A DNA stretch of 14,273 nt from a bacterium. Its GTDB lineage: Bacteria; Blakebacterota; Blakebacteria; Blakebacterales; Blakebacteraceae. The notes beneath the pieces are model-generated. The model worked only from the letters and a program-made list of their open reading frames with translations. It did no database searches and had not been told where the DNA came from. The position numbers and the translations under genes are program-made. The DNA is taken from positions 1 to 14,273 of the forward strand of contig JALGWK010000064.1 in assembly GCA_025774205.1 (NCBI GenBank). Direction: 5' to 3'. Positions 1 to 8,505 of this stretch are shown here, one piece after another (the first letter of the stretch is position 1; each line of letters starts with the position of its first letter).

Positions 1-65
1 ATCATCTCACGCTCATCCATATCCTCGCTGAGGTAGCCGAGAGGACGGTTGCGGGTACGCAGTGA
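1..65 (+). CDS. 3' end of an unidentified upstream gene (partial)
   Basis: Reading from base 3, an open frame gives 20 residues (HLTLIHILAEVAERTVAGTQ) and a TGA stop at 63-65. The stop overlaps the GTG start of ispE in a GTGA arrangement, the same tight coupling seen at many other junctions in this window, which is the main reason to treat it as real. The other two forward frames close earlier (TAG at 34-36, TGA at 29-31). The fragment is too short to assign to a family. Its product is unknown and it could still be a chance open frame. Confidence 0.4.
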   Translation, partial: HLTLIHILAEVAERTVAGTQ

Positions 66-925
66 ATATCCACGCGCCCGCCAAGGTGAACCTGGGACTT
101 CGCCTCCTGCGGAAGCGGGAAGACGGGTACCACGAGATCGAGACCTTCTTCCACACCCTGGCCTGGGGTGATGAACTCCGGATCGAACCGTCTGACACCC
201 TCTCCCTGACCGTCGTTCCGGCGAGTGACGCGGCCTTTCCCGGACTCCTGGAAGAGGTGCCGGGCGACAGCTCCAATCTGGTCTGGAGGGCGGCTGATCT
301 CCTGATGAAGCGATTCGACCTGCCAGGGGTTTCGATCACCCTCACCAAGCGAACTCCTCCGGGCGCCGGACTGGGGGGTGGATCGAGTGACGCCGCGGCG
401 ACGCTGAGATGTCTGACCGACCTCTACCGGCTGGATATCTCCGAGGCTGATCTCCACGTGATGGCGATGGAACTGGGCGCGGATGTGCCCTTCCTCCTCA
501 CCGGCGGATGCGCTCTGGCGGAAGGTATCGGGGAGAGGCTCACACCGATCGAACCGCTGGATGATGTGCCGGTTCTGGTCATTCTCCATCCCTTCACGAT
601 CCCGACCCCATGGGCATACCGCGCCGCCGGATTGAGGGATGAGAAAGAAGCCTGTTATCAGCGCTGTCTCACTGATGAGGGTGGTATCGCCGAGGTCCTT
701 AACTGCATTGACTTGCGAAACGATTTGGAGGACCCTGTAATCGAAGCCTACCCGGATATCACCGACTCTTTGACAGCATTGAGAGATTCCGGGGCCTTCT
801 TCGTCTCACTGACGGGCAGTGGTTCCGCCGTGTACGGGCTCTACACTACAGAGGACGATGCGGCCGGAGCGGCCCGCCAGCTCGGCGACGAGGGTTTTGC
901 TGTAATCGAAACGGTCTTGCGGTGA
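62..925 (+). CDS. ispE: 4-diphosphocytidyl-2-C-methyl-D-erythritol kinase
   Basis: IspE uses ATP to phosphorylate the 2-hydroxyl of CDP-methylerythritol in the cytoplasmic MEP (non-mevalonate) route to isoprenoid precursors. The 287-residue protein has the usual family length. The N-terminal APAKVNLGL block (residues 5-13, Lys8) and the ADVPF block (Asp141) supply the expected catalytic Lys/Asp pair. The GHMP-kinase glycine-rich ATP loop PPGAGLGGGSSDAA lies at about residues 99-112. The C-terminal GHMP motif is LTGSGSAVYG, near residue 265. The start is GTG at 62, which puts the conserved N-terminus in place and overlaps the upstream stop; purine-rich GAGAGGA at 39-45 is a distant, weak ribosome-binding site. 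ispE lies upstream of spoVG and prs, as in many bacteria. Nothing looks damaged. Confidence 0.96.
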   Translation: MNIHAPAKVNLGLRLLRKREDGYHEIETFFHTLAWGDELRIEPSDTLSLTVVPASDAAFPGLLEEVPGDSSNLVWRAADLLMKRFDLPGVSITLTKRTPPGAGLGGGSSDAAATLRCLTDLYRLDISEADLHVMAMELGADVPFLLTGGCALAEGIGERLTPIEPLDDVPVLVILHPFTIPTPWAYRAAGLRDEKEACYQRCLTDEGGIAEVLNCIDLRNDLEDPVIEAYPDITDSLTALRDSGAFFVSLTGSGSAVYGLYTTEDDAAGAARQLGDEGFAVIETVLR

Positions 926-981
926 AGACACTTCAGTCCCGACCGGGATGAATTGACCGGGCGGGAGGGAGACCCACAGCC

Positions 982-1320
982 ATGAAGATCACCGAAGTCA
1001 GGGTCTCACTCTGCAACGAGGAAAGACTCAAAGCGTTTGTGAATATCACCTTCGACGACGAATTCGTCGTAAGGGGCCTGAAAGTGATAGAGGGGCACAA
1101 CGGGTTCTTCGTTTCCATGCCCTCCAGGCGTCGTTCTGACGGTACGTACCAGGATATAGCCCACCCGATCAACAACGCCATGCGGACCATGCTCGAAGAA
1201 ACCGTGCTCAAGGCCTATGGGGATCAGCTGCAGCTGGCCCGGGATCGGGGTGATGCGGTCGACGAACCGACGCCCGAACCGGAATCCGAGGCCGACGACG
1301 AAACGGAACAACAACCCTGA
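982..1320 (+). CDS. spoVG: SpoVG family nucleic-acid-binding regulator
   Basis: SpoVG proteins are small site-specific DNA- and RNA-binding regulators, first described in sporulating Firmicutes but present in spirochaetes and many non-sporulating phyla. The 112-residue product starts MKITEVRV and carries the family core: the LKAFVNITFDDEFVVRGLKV strand region, GFFVSMPSRR (about residues 47-56) and DIAHPINNAMR (about residues 64-74). The last 25 or so residues (PTPEPESEADDETEQQP) are an acidic, probably disordered tail beyond the conserved domain. The start is ATG at 982, with purine-rich GGGAGGGAG at 963-971 upstream. The gap after ispE is 56 bases, so co-transcription is likely. The family is certain, but the target genes are unknown; nothing else in this window points to sporulation. 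Confidence 0.94.
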   Translation: MKITEVRVSLCNEERLKAFVNITFDDEFVVRGLKVIEGHNGFFVSMPSRRRSDGTYQDIAHPINNAMRTMLEETVLKAYGDQLQLARDRGDAVDEPTPEPESEADDETEQQP

Positions 1321-1333
1321 TCCACAGATCCCC

Positions 1334-1356
1334 CTGATCGGTTCCCATTCGATCAG
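1334..1356 (+). other. 7-bp inverted repeat after spoVG
   Basis: CTGATCG (1334-1340) and CGATCAG (1350-1356) form a perfect 7-bp inverted repeat around a 9-base loop. It begins 13 bases after the spoVG stop and lies about 20 bases before the tRNA. No T-run follows, so it does not look like a standard intrinsic terminator. It could be a transcript-end stabiliser, a processing signal for the tRNA, or chance. Confidence 0.4.
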
Positions 1357-1375
1357 CTCCCTCTCCGATATTTGC

Positions 1376-1449
1376 TGGGGTGTAGACTAAGGGTAAGTCA
1401 CCGGTCTTTGGAACCGGCGTTCTGGGTTCGATTCCCAGCACCCCAGCCA
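1376..1449 (+). tRNA. tRNA-Gln (anticodon UUG)
   Basis: A complete cloverleaf folds by eye. The acceptor stem is TGGGGTG (1376-1382) with CACCCCA (1439-1445). The D stem is GACT/AGTC (1385-1388 and 1396-1399) and the anticodon stem is CCGGT/ACCGG (1401-1405 and 1413-1417). The anticodon loop CTTTGGA places TTG at 1408-1410. The T stem is CTGGG/CCCAG (1422-1426 and 1434-1438) around a TTCGATT loop. The variable loop has four bases, the discriminator is G at 1446, and CCA at 1447-1449 is encoded. UUG reads CAA (and CAG by wobble), so it is charged with glutamine. A tRNA-Gln just upstream of prs is also seen in some other bacteria such as Geobacter-type genomes (recalled). Confidence 0.97.
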
Positions 1450-1518
1450 TCTCCTTCCCGATTCCAGACACACCAGACAGTTCCTTCCCGGCGTCATTAT
1501 CCGTGGTGGCAGAGGGGG

Positions 1519-1549
1519 GTTGTCGGGGTTATCAATATGATACTTATAG
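1519..1549 (+). promoter_or_regulatory. AT-rich promoter candidate upstream of prs
   Basis: Bases 1527-1549 form an unusually AT-rich island in GC-rich surroundings, containing TATGAT (1536-1541) and TTATAG. A TTGTCG hexamer lies at 1520-1525, but its spacing to TATGAT is only 10 bases, so no good -35/-10 pair can be drawn. The island lies 35-60 bases before the prs start, a reasonable place for a promoter separating prs from the tRNA. The call rests only on position and composition. The rest of the 134-base gap (1450-1583) shows nothing else recognisable. Confidence 0.25.
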
Positions 1550-1583
1550 ACCGCATCCTCACCCCGCTGACGGATGAATACCT

Positions 1584-2466
1584 ATGCCGCACTCTATGAA
1601 GTTCTTCACCGGTACTTCCAATCCCGGTCTGGCGCTGGAGATTTCCGAATACCTTGAGACTCCGCTCGGGAACGTGACCATCAAGACATTCGCCGACGGT
1701 GAGATCTTCGTGAAATACGAGGAGAACATCAGGGGCGCGGATGTGTTCATCATCCAGTCGACGAACAGCCCCTGTACCAACCTGATCGAACTCTTCCTCA
1801 TGCTCGACGCGGCCCGGAAGTCTTCGGCCCGTCGTGTGACCGCCGTCATTCCCTACTACGGCTACTGCCGCCAGGACCGGAAAGATCAGCCGCGTGTGAG
1901 CATCTCTGCCAAGCTGATGGCCGATCTCATAACCCAGGCCGGCGCCAACAGGATGCTCACCATGGACCTGCACGCGGCGCAGATCCAGGGATTCTTCGAC
2001 ATCCCCGTCGATCACCTCTACTCGAGCATGGCCCGATGTGGGCTCGCTGATCATGGCAAGAGCGTATGCCAAGCGCCTGGGGGTCGGGATCGCCTTCATC
2101 GACAAACGGCGTCCCGAACCGAACGCGGTCGAGGTGCTCAACATCATTGGTGAAGTCGAGGGGCGGAACATCCTCATCATCGATGACATGGTCGACACCG
2201 CGGGTACCCTCTGCGAAGCGGCCAAAGGGCTGAAGGCCAAGGGGGCGAACCACATTTACTGTGCCGCCACCCATGGGCTCCTCTCCGGCCCGGCGATCGA
2301 CCGGCTGCTGGAGAGCCCGATCGAGAGGATGATCGTTACCAATACCATTTCGATTCCCGAAGATAAACACTTTCCAGACTTGGAAATCGTCTCGGTGGGA
2401 CATATCTTCGGCGAAGCGATCCGCAGGACCTATCAGGAGGAAAGTATCAGTACTCTCTTCAGGTAG
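1584..2466 (+). pseudogene. prs: Ribose-phosphate pyrophosphokinase (PRPP synthase), frameshifted with internal deletion
   Basis: Prs makes PRPP from ribose 5-phosphate and ATP for nucleotide, His, Trp and NAD synthesis. The first half (frame of 1584) has the N-terminal domain: FADGE, ENIRGADVFIIQST, the flexible loop YYGYCRQDRK (residues 91-100), His130 in DLHAAQIQGFFD, and IPVDHLYSS near residue 148. The homologous frame then stops. The second half resumes in another frame with PDVG at 2032-2043, followed by ARAYAKRL, IDKRRPEPN, the PRPP loop DDMVDTAGT (2182-2208), THGLLSGPAIDR, VTNTI and a proper C-terminus ending TLFR at 2463. Only 13 bases lie between 'HL' and 'PDVG', where B. subtilis Prs (recalled) has about 22 residues, so about 53 bases seem lost, including the interdomain linker. 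Without the loss the protein would be about 312 residues, the normal length. Start ATG 1584 has a weak GGA 9 bases upstream; ATG 1596 is an alternative. Since prs is normally essential, an assembly or sequencing error is a serious alternative to true gene loss. Confidence 0.9.
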
Positions 2467-2520
2467 ATGTACAGTCCGCGGATTTCGAGTAACTATCCTG
2501 AGTGATACCTACATAGAGAA

Positions 2521-2540
2521 ACCGGTCCCTTCGGATCGGT
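2521..2540 (+). other. Hairpin in the rplY leader
   Basis: ACCGGTCC (2521-2528) pairs with GGATCGGT (2533-2540) around loop CTTC, an 8-bp stem with one G-U pair. It lies in the 137-base gap between prs and rplY, about 60 bases before the rplY start. No T-run follows, so a simple terminator is unlikely. It could be a leader element controlling bL25 or a 3' stabiliser of the prs message. I see no match to a known leader family. Confidence 0.4.
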
Positions 2541-2603
2541 GACATGCCAGCGGTCGCGGCGGGATGATGCCCGATCCGTGACCTGTCAGGAGGCCGTGCT
2601 GAC

Positions 2604-3281
2604 ATGGAACGCTCGATTCTTCACGCCCTTTCCCGCGAGGAAACGGGTTCAAGAGCGGCTCGTCGTATACGCCGCGCCAACAGCATTCCCGCCGTACTTT
2701 ACGGGAAGTCCAATGAATCCCGACCAATCGCGATCGACTCGGTCGAGTTCGATGGCCTTCTCCGTCAGGGACTCACGGGAAACACTCTCATCAATCTGCT
2801 CATCGACGACGAGGAGAAATCCGACCGGCTGACCATGATCAGGGAGATCCAGCGGGATCCGATGCGTGACACTTTCCGTCACCTTGATCTCGTCCATATC
2901 GACCTCAAGGAAACGATCAAGGTCGATGTGCCGGTGCGCCTCATCGGCCAGGCCGAAGGCGTCAAGGCGGGTGGAATTCTCGAACAGAAGGTCTACGCCA
3001 TCGAGATCGAGTGTCTCCCGACCGAGATTCCGTCGGAATTCGAGGTTGATGTCACCGAGATGAACATCAACGACTCCATCCACCTGGACGAGATCGATCT
3101 CGGAGATTTCGAAACCTCCATGAAACTGCAGCGTACGGTCGTATCGATCGCTCCGCCGCGCGTCGAAGAGGTCATCGAAGAGATCATCGAGATCCCGGGT
3201 GTGCCTGAGCTTATCGGTGAAGAGGTCGAGGAAGGTGCGGACGAGGCGGAGGCTGAAGAGGACTCCGAGGCCCAGGGTTAG
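2604..3281 (+). CDS. rplY: 50S ribosomal protein bL25, long Ctc/TL5 form
   Basis: bL25 binds 5S rRNA in the central protuberance of the large subunit; the long, two-domain form is also called Ctc or TL5. The 225-residue product has the N-terminal L25 domain (about residues 3-95, with RRANSIPAVLYGK, INLLIDDE and the FRHLDLVHIDL end). The C-terminal TL5-type beta domain follows (about residues 105-185, with VDVPVRLIGQAEGVKAGGIL and IECLPTEIPSEFEVDVT). Residues from about 187 form a strongly acidic tail ending EEDSEAQG. Start ATG 2604 is preceded by a perfect AGGAGG at 2588-2593 with 10-base spacing. It sits between prs and pth, the classical order. Nothing is broken. Confidence 0.95.
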   Translation: MERSILHALSREETGSRAARRIRRANSIPAVLYGKSNESRPIAIDSVEFDGLLRQGLTGNTLINLLIDDEEKSDRLTMIREIQRDPMRDTFRHLDLVHIDLKETIKVDVPVRLIGQAEGVKAGGILEQKVYAIEIECLPTEIPSEFEVDVTEMNINDSIHLDEIDLGDFETSMKLQRTVVSIAPPRVEEVIEEIIEIPGVPELIGEEVEEGADEAEAEEDSEAQG

Positions 3282-3316
3282 TCCGGGCCGGTGGCGCGCT
3301 CAGACGGGTACGTTCG

Positions 3317-3883
3317 GTGGATTCCCGCACAGTAATAATCGGTCTGGGTAATCCCGGCCGTGATTACGCGGCGACGAGGCACAACCTCGGTTTTCGCGTG
3401 GTTGACCTGCTCGCTGAACGGTGGCAAGCCGGATTCAGCGGGGGCAAGGGAGAGTACCTTCTCGCCGTCACCCGGTTTGCGGAGCGTTCGATCGTGCTCT
3501 CGAAACCGACTACGTACATGAATGAGAGCGGGTTCGCCGTCCAGGGCCTCCTCTCCTGGTACCGGATCGATCCGGAGGATCTGCTGGTGATCTCGGACGA
3601 CGTCAACCTGCCGATCGGCACGATGCGATTCCGACAGGGAGGTTCGAGCGGCGGTCACCGCGGACTGGAACACATTATCTACCAGCTTGGTAGAGACGAT
3701 TTCACCCGACTGAGGATAGGCGTGGGTGCCGAAAACATGCCCGAGGATCTGAAAGGGTATGTGTTGTCACCCTTCCGCGCTGAAGAACGTGAACTGATCG
3801 AAGAGATGATTTCGAGAGCTGCCGACGCTGTTGAGTCCTATCTCTCCAGCGGTCTCGAAGAAGCCATGAACCTGTTCAACTGA
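3317..3883 (+). CDS. pth: Peptidyl-tRNA hydrolase
   Basis: Pth releases peptides from prematurely dissociated peptidyl-tRNA so the tRNA can be reused, acting in the cytoplasm. The 188-residue length is typical. Visible family residues are Asn12 in GLGNPG, the catalytic His22 in ATRHNLGF, Asn69 in KPTTYMNESG, Asp94/Asp95 in ISDDVNLPIG and the GGSSGGHRGLEHI block at residues 108-120. At position 115 this protein has Arg where E. coli Pth has a substrate-contacting Asn (GGHNG); my recollection is that HRG occurs in other active bacterial enzymes, so this is a variant, not damage. The start is GTG at 3317, placed by homology, with no strong ribosome-binding site. The gap after rplY is 35 bases and the gap before hppA is 21. 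Confidence 0.95.
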   Translation: MDSRTVIIGLGNPGRDYAATRHNLGFRVVDLLAERWQAGFSGGKGEYLLAVTRFAERSIVLSKPTTYMNESGFAVQGLLSWYRIDPEDLLVISDDVNLPIGTMRFRQGGSSGGHRGLEHIIYQLGRDDFTRLRIGVGAENMPEDLKGYVLSPFRAEERELIEEMISRAADAVESYLSSGLEEAMNLFN

Positions 3884-3904
3884 CAACCGAGGAAGGAACC
3901 CCGA

Positions 3905-5935
<2,031 letters not shown>

Positions 5936-5969
5936 TGATTGAAGAGAGAAGAAGATAACAGGATGAACC

Positions 5970-6653
5970 GTGCCCCGGCCGCAAGGCCGGGGCCATGAGC
6001 TCATGATCGTCCTCGCTCCAGATCTTGCGGAGGACGGCTTTAACAAACAACTCGAACTGGTCCGGAAGATCATCGAGAACGGTGGAGGCAACATCGTGAA
6101 CGATGACCGGTGGGGGATCCGTTCCCTTGCCTACCAGATCAGGAAATACGACCAGGGGTACTATACAGTCCTCGAATGGGAGAGCACTCCCGACCTGATC
6201 GCCGAGCTCGACCACACCCTTCGGCTCGATGAAAAAGTCCTGCGGCATATGGTGCTCCACCTCGATCAGACAGCTCTCGAGGAACAGGCTCAGGCCCGCG
6301 TGAAAGTGACAGCGGGACCGCCGGCGGCGGATGACAACGATGATGCAAAAGTTGACGACAAAGCCGGGAACGACGACAAAGCCGGGAACGACGACAAAGC
6401 CGGGAACGACGACGAAGCCGGGAACGACGACAAAGCCGGGAACGACGACGAAGCCGGGAAAGACGACGAAGCCGGGAACGACGACGTGCCGGAGTCGGAT
6501 GACGGGGCAGAAGTGGAAGCCGCCGATCCCGAGACAGCAGAAGAGCCCGAACCCGCTGAGGCCGAAACAGAAGCTGAAGAAGTTGAGGAAGAGGTCGAAG
6601 TTTCAGGTGATGAAACGGATGATGTGGAGGAAGCAGAGGAGGAGACGTCATGA
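5970..6653 (+). CDS. rpsF: 30S ribosomal protein bS6 with long acidic repeat tail
   Basis: bS6 pairs with bS18 on the platform of the small subunit. Residues 8-105 make up the S6 domain: [34 protein letters not shown] and [13 protein letters not shown]. After that comes about 120 residues of acidic tail: seven copies of a (K/E)AG(N/K)DD hexapeptide (131-172), then a Glu-rich stretch to residue 227. Ordinary bS6 is about 95-135 residues, so the protein is much longer than usual. The start is uncertain. GTG 5970, with AGG at 5960-5962, keeps the conserved 'HELM' strand; ATG 6003 is in frame but would begin at 'MIVL' and lose half of the first strand. ATG 5963 is out of frame and ends at a TGA (5996-5998). 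The stop overlaps rpsR in an ATGA. No ssb lies between them. Confidence 0.9.
   Translation: MPRPQGRGHELMIVLAPDLAEDGFNKQLELVRKIIENGGGNIVNDDRWGIRSLAYQIRKYDQGYYTVLEWESTPDLIAELDHTLRLDEKVLRHMVLHLDQTALEEQAQARVKVTAGPPAADDNDDAKVDDKAGNDDKAGNDDKAGNDDEAGNDDKAGNDDEAGKDDEAGNDDVPESDDGAEVEAADPETAEEPEPAEAETEAEEVEEEVEVSGDETDDVEEAEEETS
5973..6005 (+). promoter_or_regulatory. GNRA-capped hairpin and palindrome at the rpsF start
   Basis: CCCCGGCC (5973-5980) and GGCCGGGG (5985-5992) form a perfect 8-bp all-GC stem closed by a GCAA tetraloop, directly after the GTG start codon. CATGAGCTCATG (5994-6005) follows, a perfect 12-bp palindrome. Such a stem should strongly hinder initiation at GTG 5970 unless regulated. 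In many bacteria the S6:S18 complex binds a structured leader of its own mRNA; this element is in the right place for that, but I did not demonstrate a match to the known motif. Confidence 0.55.
6360..6485 (+). repeat. Seven tandem 18-bp repeats inside rpsF
   Basis: Seven head-to-tail 18-base units (6360, 6378, 6396, 6414, 6432, 6450 and 6468) have the consensus AAAGCCGGGAACGACGAC. They differ only in the first base (A or G) and, in unit 6, AAC to AAA. They are in frame and encode (K/E)AG(N/K)DD. The near-identity at silent positions suggests recent expansion, and the copy number may vary between strains. Confidence 0.97.
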
Positions 6654-6868
6654 GGCATCAGAAGCCCTGCAGATTCTGCGTCGAGAAGAAATCGTGGGTA
6701 GATTACAAGGATGAGAGAACGCTGCGCCGTTTCCTTACTGACCGGGGGAAGATCGTTTCCCGCCGGCAGACAGGAGTCTGCGCGAAGCACCAGCGGATGC
6801 TGACGACCGCGATCAAGCGGGCCCGTCATGTCGCGCTGCTGCCGTTCACGACCGAATCGTTGCGATGA
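6650..6868 (+). CDS. rpsR: 30S ribosomal protein bS18, zinc-binding form
   Basis: bS18 binds the 16S rRNA platform as a heterodimer with bS6. The 72-residue product has typical length and family blocks: [20 protein letters not shown] (residues 16-35), [13 protein letters not shown] (37-49) and [13 protein letters not shown] (54-66). Cys7, Cys10, Cys44 and His47 form a CxxC...CxxH set, so this is the zinc-containing paralogue type, not the cysteine-free one. Start ATG 6650 overlaps the rpsF stop by 4 bases (ATGA), and its own stop overlaps the next gene in the same way, so bS6, bS18 and the DUF2232 protein should be translationally coupled. Confidence 0.96.
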   Translation: MRHQKPCRFCVEKKSWVDYKDERTLRRFLTDRGKIVSRRQTGVCAKHQRMLTTAIKRARHVALLPFTTESLR

Positions 6869-7845
6869 ACCAGGATGTAGAGGGGGGGGGCACCGGCTCC
6901 TACTGGAGCCGGTTCGTCCCGCTCTCGGTCGCGATGACGGTGGTGGGGATGTTCATGCAGCCTCTCCCGTTCCTGAACGCGATCGCAATGATCGGGATGC
7001 CCGCCGCGCTCATGGTGCTGTACCTGGCCCAGGTCGAAAGCGCCGCGCTCAGGTGGATCCCGGCCATACTGGTGAGTCTTGTGATGATCCCTGTCGCCCC
7101 CGGAGTCGGTTCTCTCGGCCTGGGGATGGCGATCATCGCCGCCCTGCTCGACCTTGGAGTCAGGCAGGGATGGGAGTGGAAGAGGATCGGTCTGGGCGCT
7201 TCCGGCCCGATCCTCATCTGGGTGCCGATCGGCCTGATCTGGTGGAATGACGTGGCCGCCTACACCCGGAGCATGCTCGAAGAAGGAACGGCACCGTTGA
7301 TTGAGCGGATATCATTGCTCGGTTTCGGTTCGGACATGATGGCCGCTTTCGAGGAGACGATCCCTCAGACAATAGATCTGACGGTGGCCATTCTGCCTTC
7401 CCAGGTCGTGCTCATGGGACTCTCCGTCGGGTTCGGAGCGTTGCTGGCAGGCAACTGGTGGCTCGATCGGGCAGGCGGGGAACGGAAGCTGGATATCCCC
7501 CCCTTTACGACCTGGGAGGTGCCCTCACGGTTCATCTGGGGGATGGTTGCGGGACTCGTGATTTCGGCCGGCGAACTGGCCCTGGATGGTGGTGAGACGT
7601 TTTCGACCATCGGTCTGAATGTCCTGATCGTGGTCAGTATGTTCTACTGGATCCAGGGGACGGCGATCGTCTGGTATAGTTTCATGATGCGTGACACGCG
7701 CCGCTTTATCAGGGTGCTGTTCATGATCGCTGGCGCGACTCTGCTCCTGCCGGGGCTGGTCGTGCTGGGTGTACTTGAGAACTGGATTCCCTTCCGAAGG
7801 CTGATGGCCGGCGCTGAAGGGATAGGTCCTGAGGAGGATGAGTGA
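6865..7845 (+). CDS. DUF2232 (YybS-like) multi-pass membrane protein
   Basis: A 326-residue integral membrane protein with about eight hydrophobic segments, for example residues 17-35, 40-60, 62-80, 85-100, 110-125 and 180-200, plus three or four between about 220 and 310. Placement between rpsR and rplI is the hallmark of the DUF2232/YybS family, and the overall pattern agrees. The function is not established; the family resembles small-molecule transporter S-components, which is only a suggestion. ATG 6865 overlaps the rpsR stop (ATGA). Codons 6-9 contain a run of nine G (6882-6890), so a one-base slip would shut off almost the whole protein. The C-terminal end is EEDE, and GAGGAGG there (7831-7837) doubles as the ribosome-binding site of rplI. 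Confidence 0.8.
   Translation: MNQDVEGGGTGSYWSRFVPLSVAMTVVGMFMQPLPFLNAIAMIGMPAALMVLYLAQVESAALRWIPAILVSLVMIPVAPGVGSLGLGMAIIAALLDLGVRQGWEWKRIGLGASGPILIWVPIGLIWWNDVAAYTRSMLEEGTAPLIERISLLGFGSDMMAAFEETIPQTIDLTVAILPSQVVLMGLSVGFGALLAGNWWLDRAGGERKLDIPPFTTWEVPSRFIWGMVAGLVISAGELALDGGETFSTIGLNVLIVVSMFYWIQGTAIVWYSFMMRDTRRFIRVLFMIAGATLLLPGLVVLGVLENWIPFRRLMAGAEGIGPEEDE
6882..6890 (+). repeat. G9 homopolymer near the 5' end of the DUF2232 gene
   Basis: Nine consecutive G bases encode Gly-Gly-Gly (last codon GGC), starting 17 bases after the A of the start codon. It is the longest mononucleotide run I noticed in the window. Such runs are prone to slippage in cells and to sequencing error; in the given sequence the frame is intact. 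Confidence 0.9.
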
Positions 7846-8486
7846 TGCGGGTGATCCTGCGTGAGGATATACCGAAACTGGGAGAAGCTGGTGAAGTGGT
7901 AACCGTCAAACGCGGTTACGCCCGGAACTATCTGATCCCGAACAAGCTGGCGCTGGAAGCCACCGAGGGGAACCTGAAAACCTTCAAGGATATCAATCGC
8001 GCGAGGGAAGCGCGGTCCGAGAAGGAACGCGGCGTAGCCGAAGTTACAGCGCAGAAGCTGGCCGCCGTCAGGATTGTCATCCCGGTGGAGATTGGTAACG
8101 AAGGTCAGCTTTACGGTTCGGTCACGAACCAGATGATCCGGGACGCGCTGGCGGAGGATGGCATCGAGATCGAGCGCCGCCTCATCCAGCTCGCTTCGCC
8201 GATCAAGGAACTCGGGACATTCGACGTTCCGATCCGGCTGCACCGCGACGTCGAACCGACCATCCAGGTTGTTGTGGAGGGGACCGACGGGGAAACGGGC
8301 TCGGTGGACTGGGAGGCTGCTGTCGAAGCTGAAGAGGTGAAAGAGGCGGCTGAGGAACTCGAGACAGAGGCCGCGGTTGTCGAAGCCACTGACGCCGACG
8401 ATGCTGCTGTCGACGAAGAGGTCGAGCGGGTTGACCATGCTGCCGAGACAGAGGCTGAGGACGCCGCGGTGGAAGAGGAGGAATAG
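7845..8486 (+). CDS. rplI: 50S ribosomal protein bL9 with acidic C-terminal tail
   Basis: bL9 binds 23S rRNA at the base of the L1 stalk and extends away from the ribosome, helping maintain reading fidelity. The N-terminal domain [13 protein letters not shown]...GEVVTVKRGYARNYLIP (residues 1-32) is diagnostic. A linker helix (about 41-75) and the C-terminal domain (about 76-146, with GQLYGSVT) follow. Residues 147-213 form an extra tail rich in Glu, Asp and Ala, absent from ordinary bL9 of about 148 residues. I chose ATG 7845: GAGGAGG at 7831-7837 has 7-base spacing to it, and it gives the canonical MRVIL start. GTG 7842 would add only one residue. The start shares its first base with the previous stop (TGATG). 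Confidence 0.96.
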   Translation: MRVILREDIPKLGEAGEVVTVKRGYARNYLIPNKLALEATEGNLKTFKDINRAREARSEKERGVAEVTAQKLAAVRIVIPVEIGNEGQLYGSVTNQMIRDALAEDGIEIERRLIQLASPIKELGTFDVPIRLHRDVEPTIQVVVEGTDGETGSVDWEAAVEAEEVKEAAEELETEAAVVEATDADDAAVDEEVERVDHAAETEAEDAAVEEEE

Positions 8487-8493
8487 CCTCCCC

Positions 8494-8499
8494 TATACT
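8494..8499 (+). promoter_or_regulatory. Possible -10 element for a leaderless transcript
   Basis: TATACT ends 6 bases before the ATG at 8506, so transcription from it would begin at or very near the start codon. The only strong purine-rich site (GAGGAGG at 8475-8481) is 24 bases away and lies inside rplI. No -35 hexamer is recognisable at 17 bases. Weak evidence. Confidence 0.25.
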
Positions 8500-8505
8500 G
8501 GGATC

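Noticed and set aside
982-1320. spoVG as evidence for a sporulating Firmicute
   Set aside because: SpoVG occurs widely outside spore formers, and the lipoproteins, RlpA and GC content point to a diderm.
3582-3675. Arg115 in Pth as a disabling mutation
   Set aside because: The surrounding block is intact, and HRG at this position is, as I recall, common in other bacterial Pth proteins.
5936-5969. An intrinsic terminator after hppA
   Set aside because: No hairpin with T-run follows the stop; the nearby GC hairpin (5973-5992) is followed by CATGAG and lies inside rpsF.
6360-6485. A CRISPR array
   Set aside because: The 18-bp units are directly adjacent with no spacers, and they are in frame with bS6.
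6331-6714. A + strand frame giving a (TTKPGT)n repeat protein
   Set aside because: It is the 18-bp array of rpsF read out of frame.
8377-8505. An N-terminal extension of the DUF151 protein into rplI
   Set aside because: The extra 43 residues overlap the rplI tail, are unlike the family, and ATG 8506 gives the standard N-terminus.
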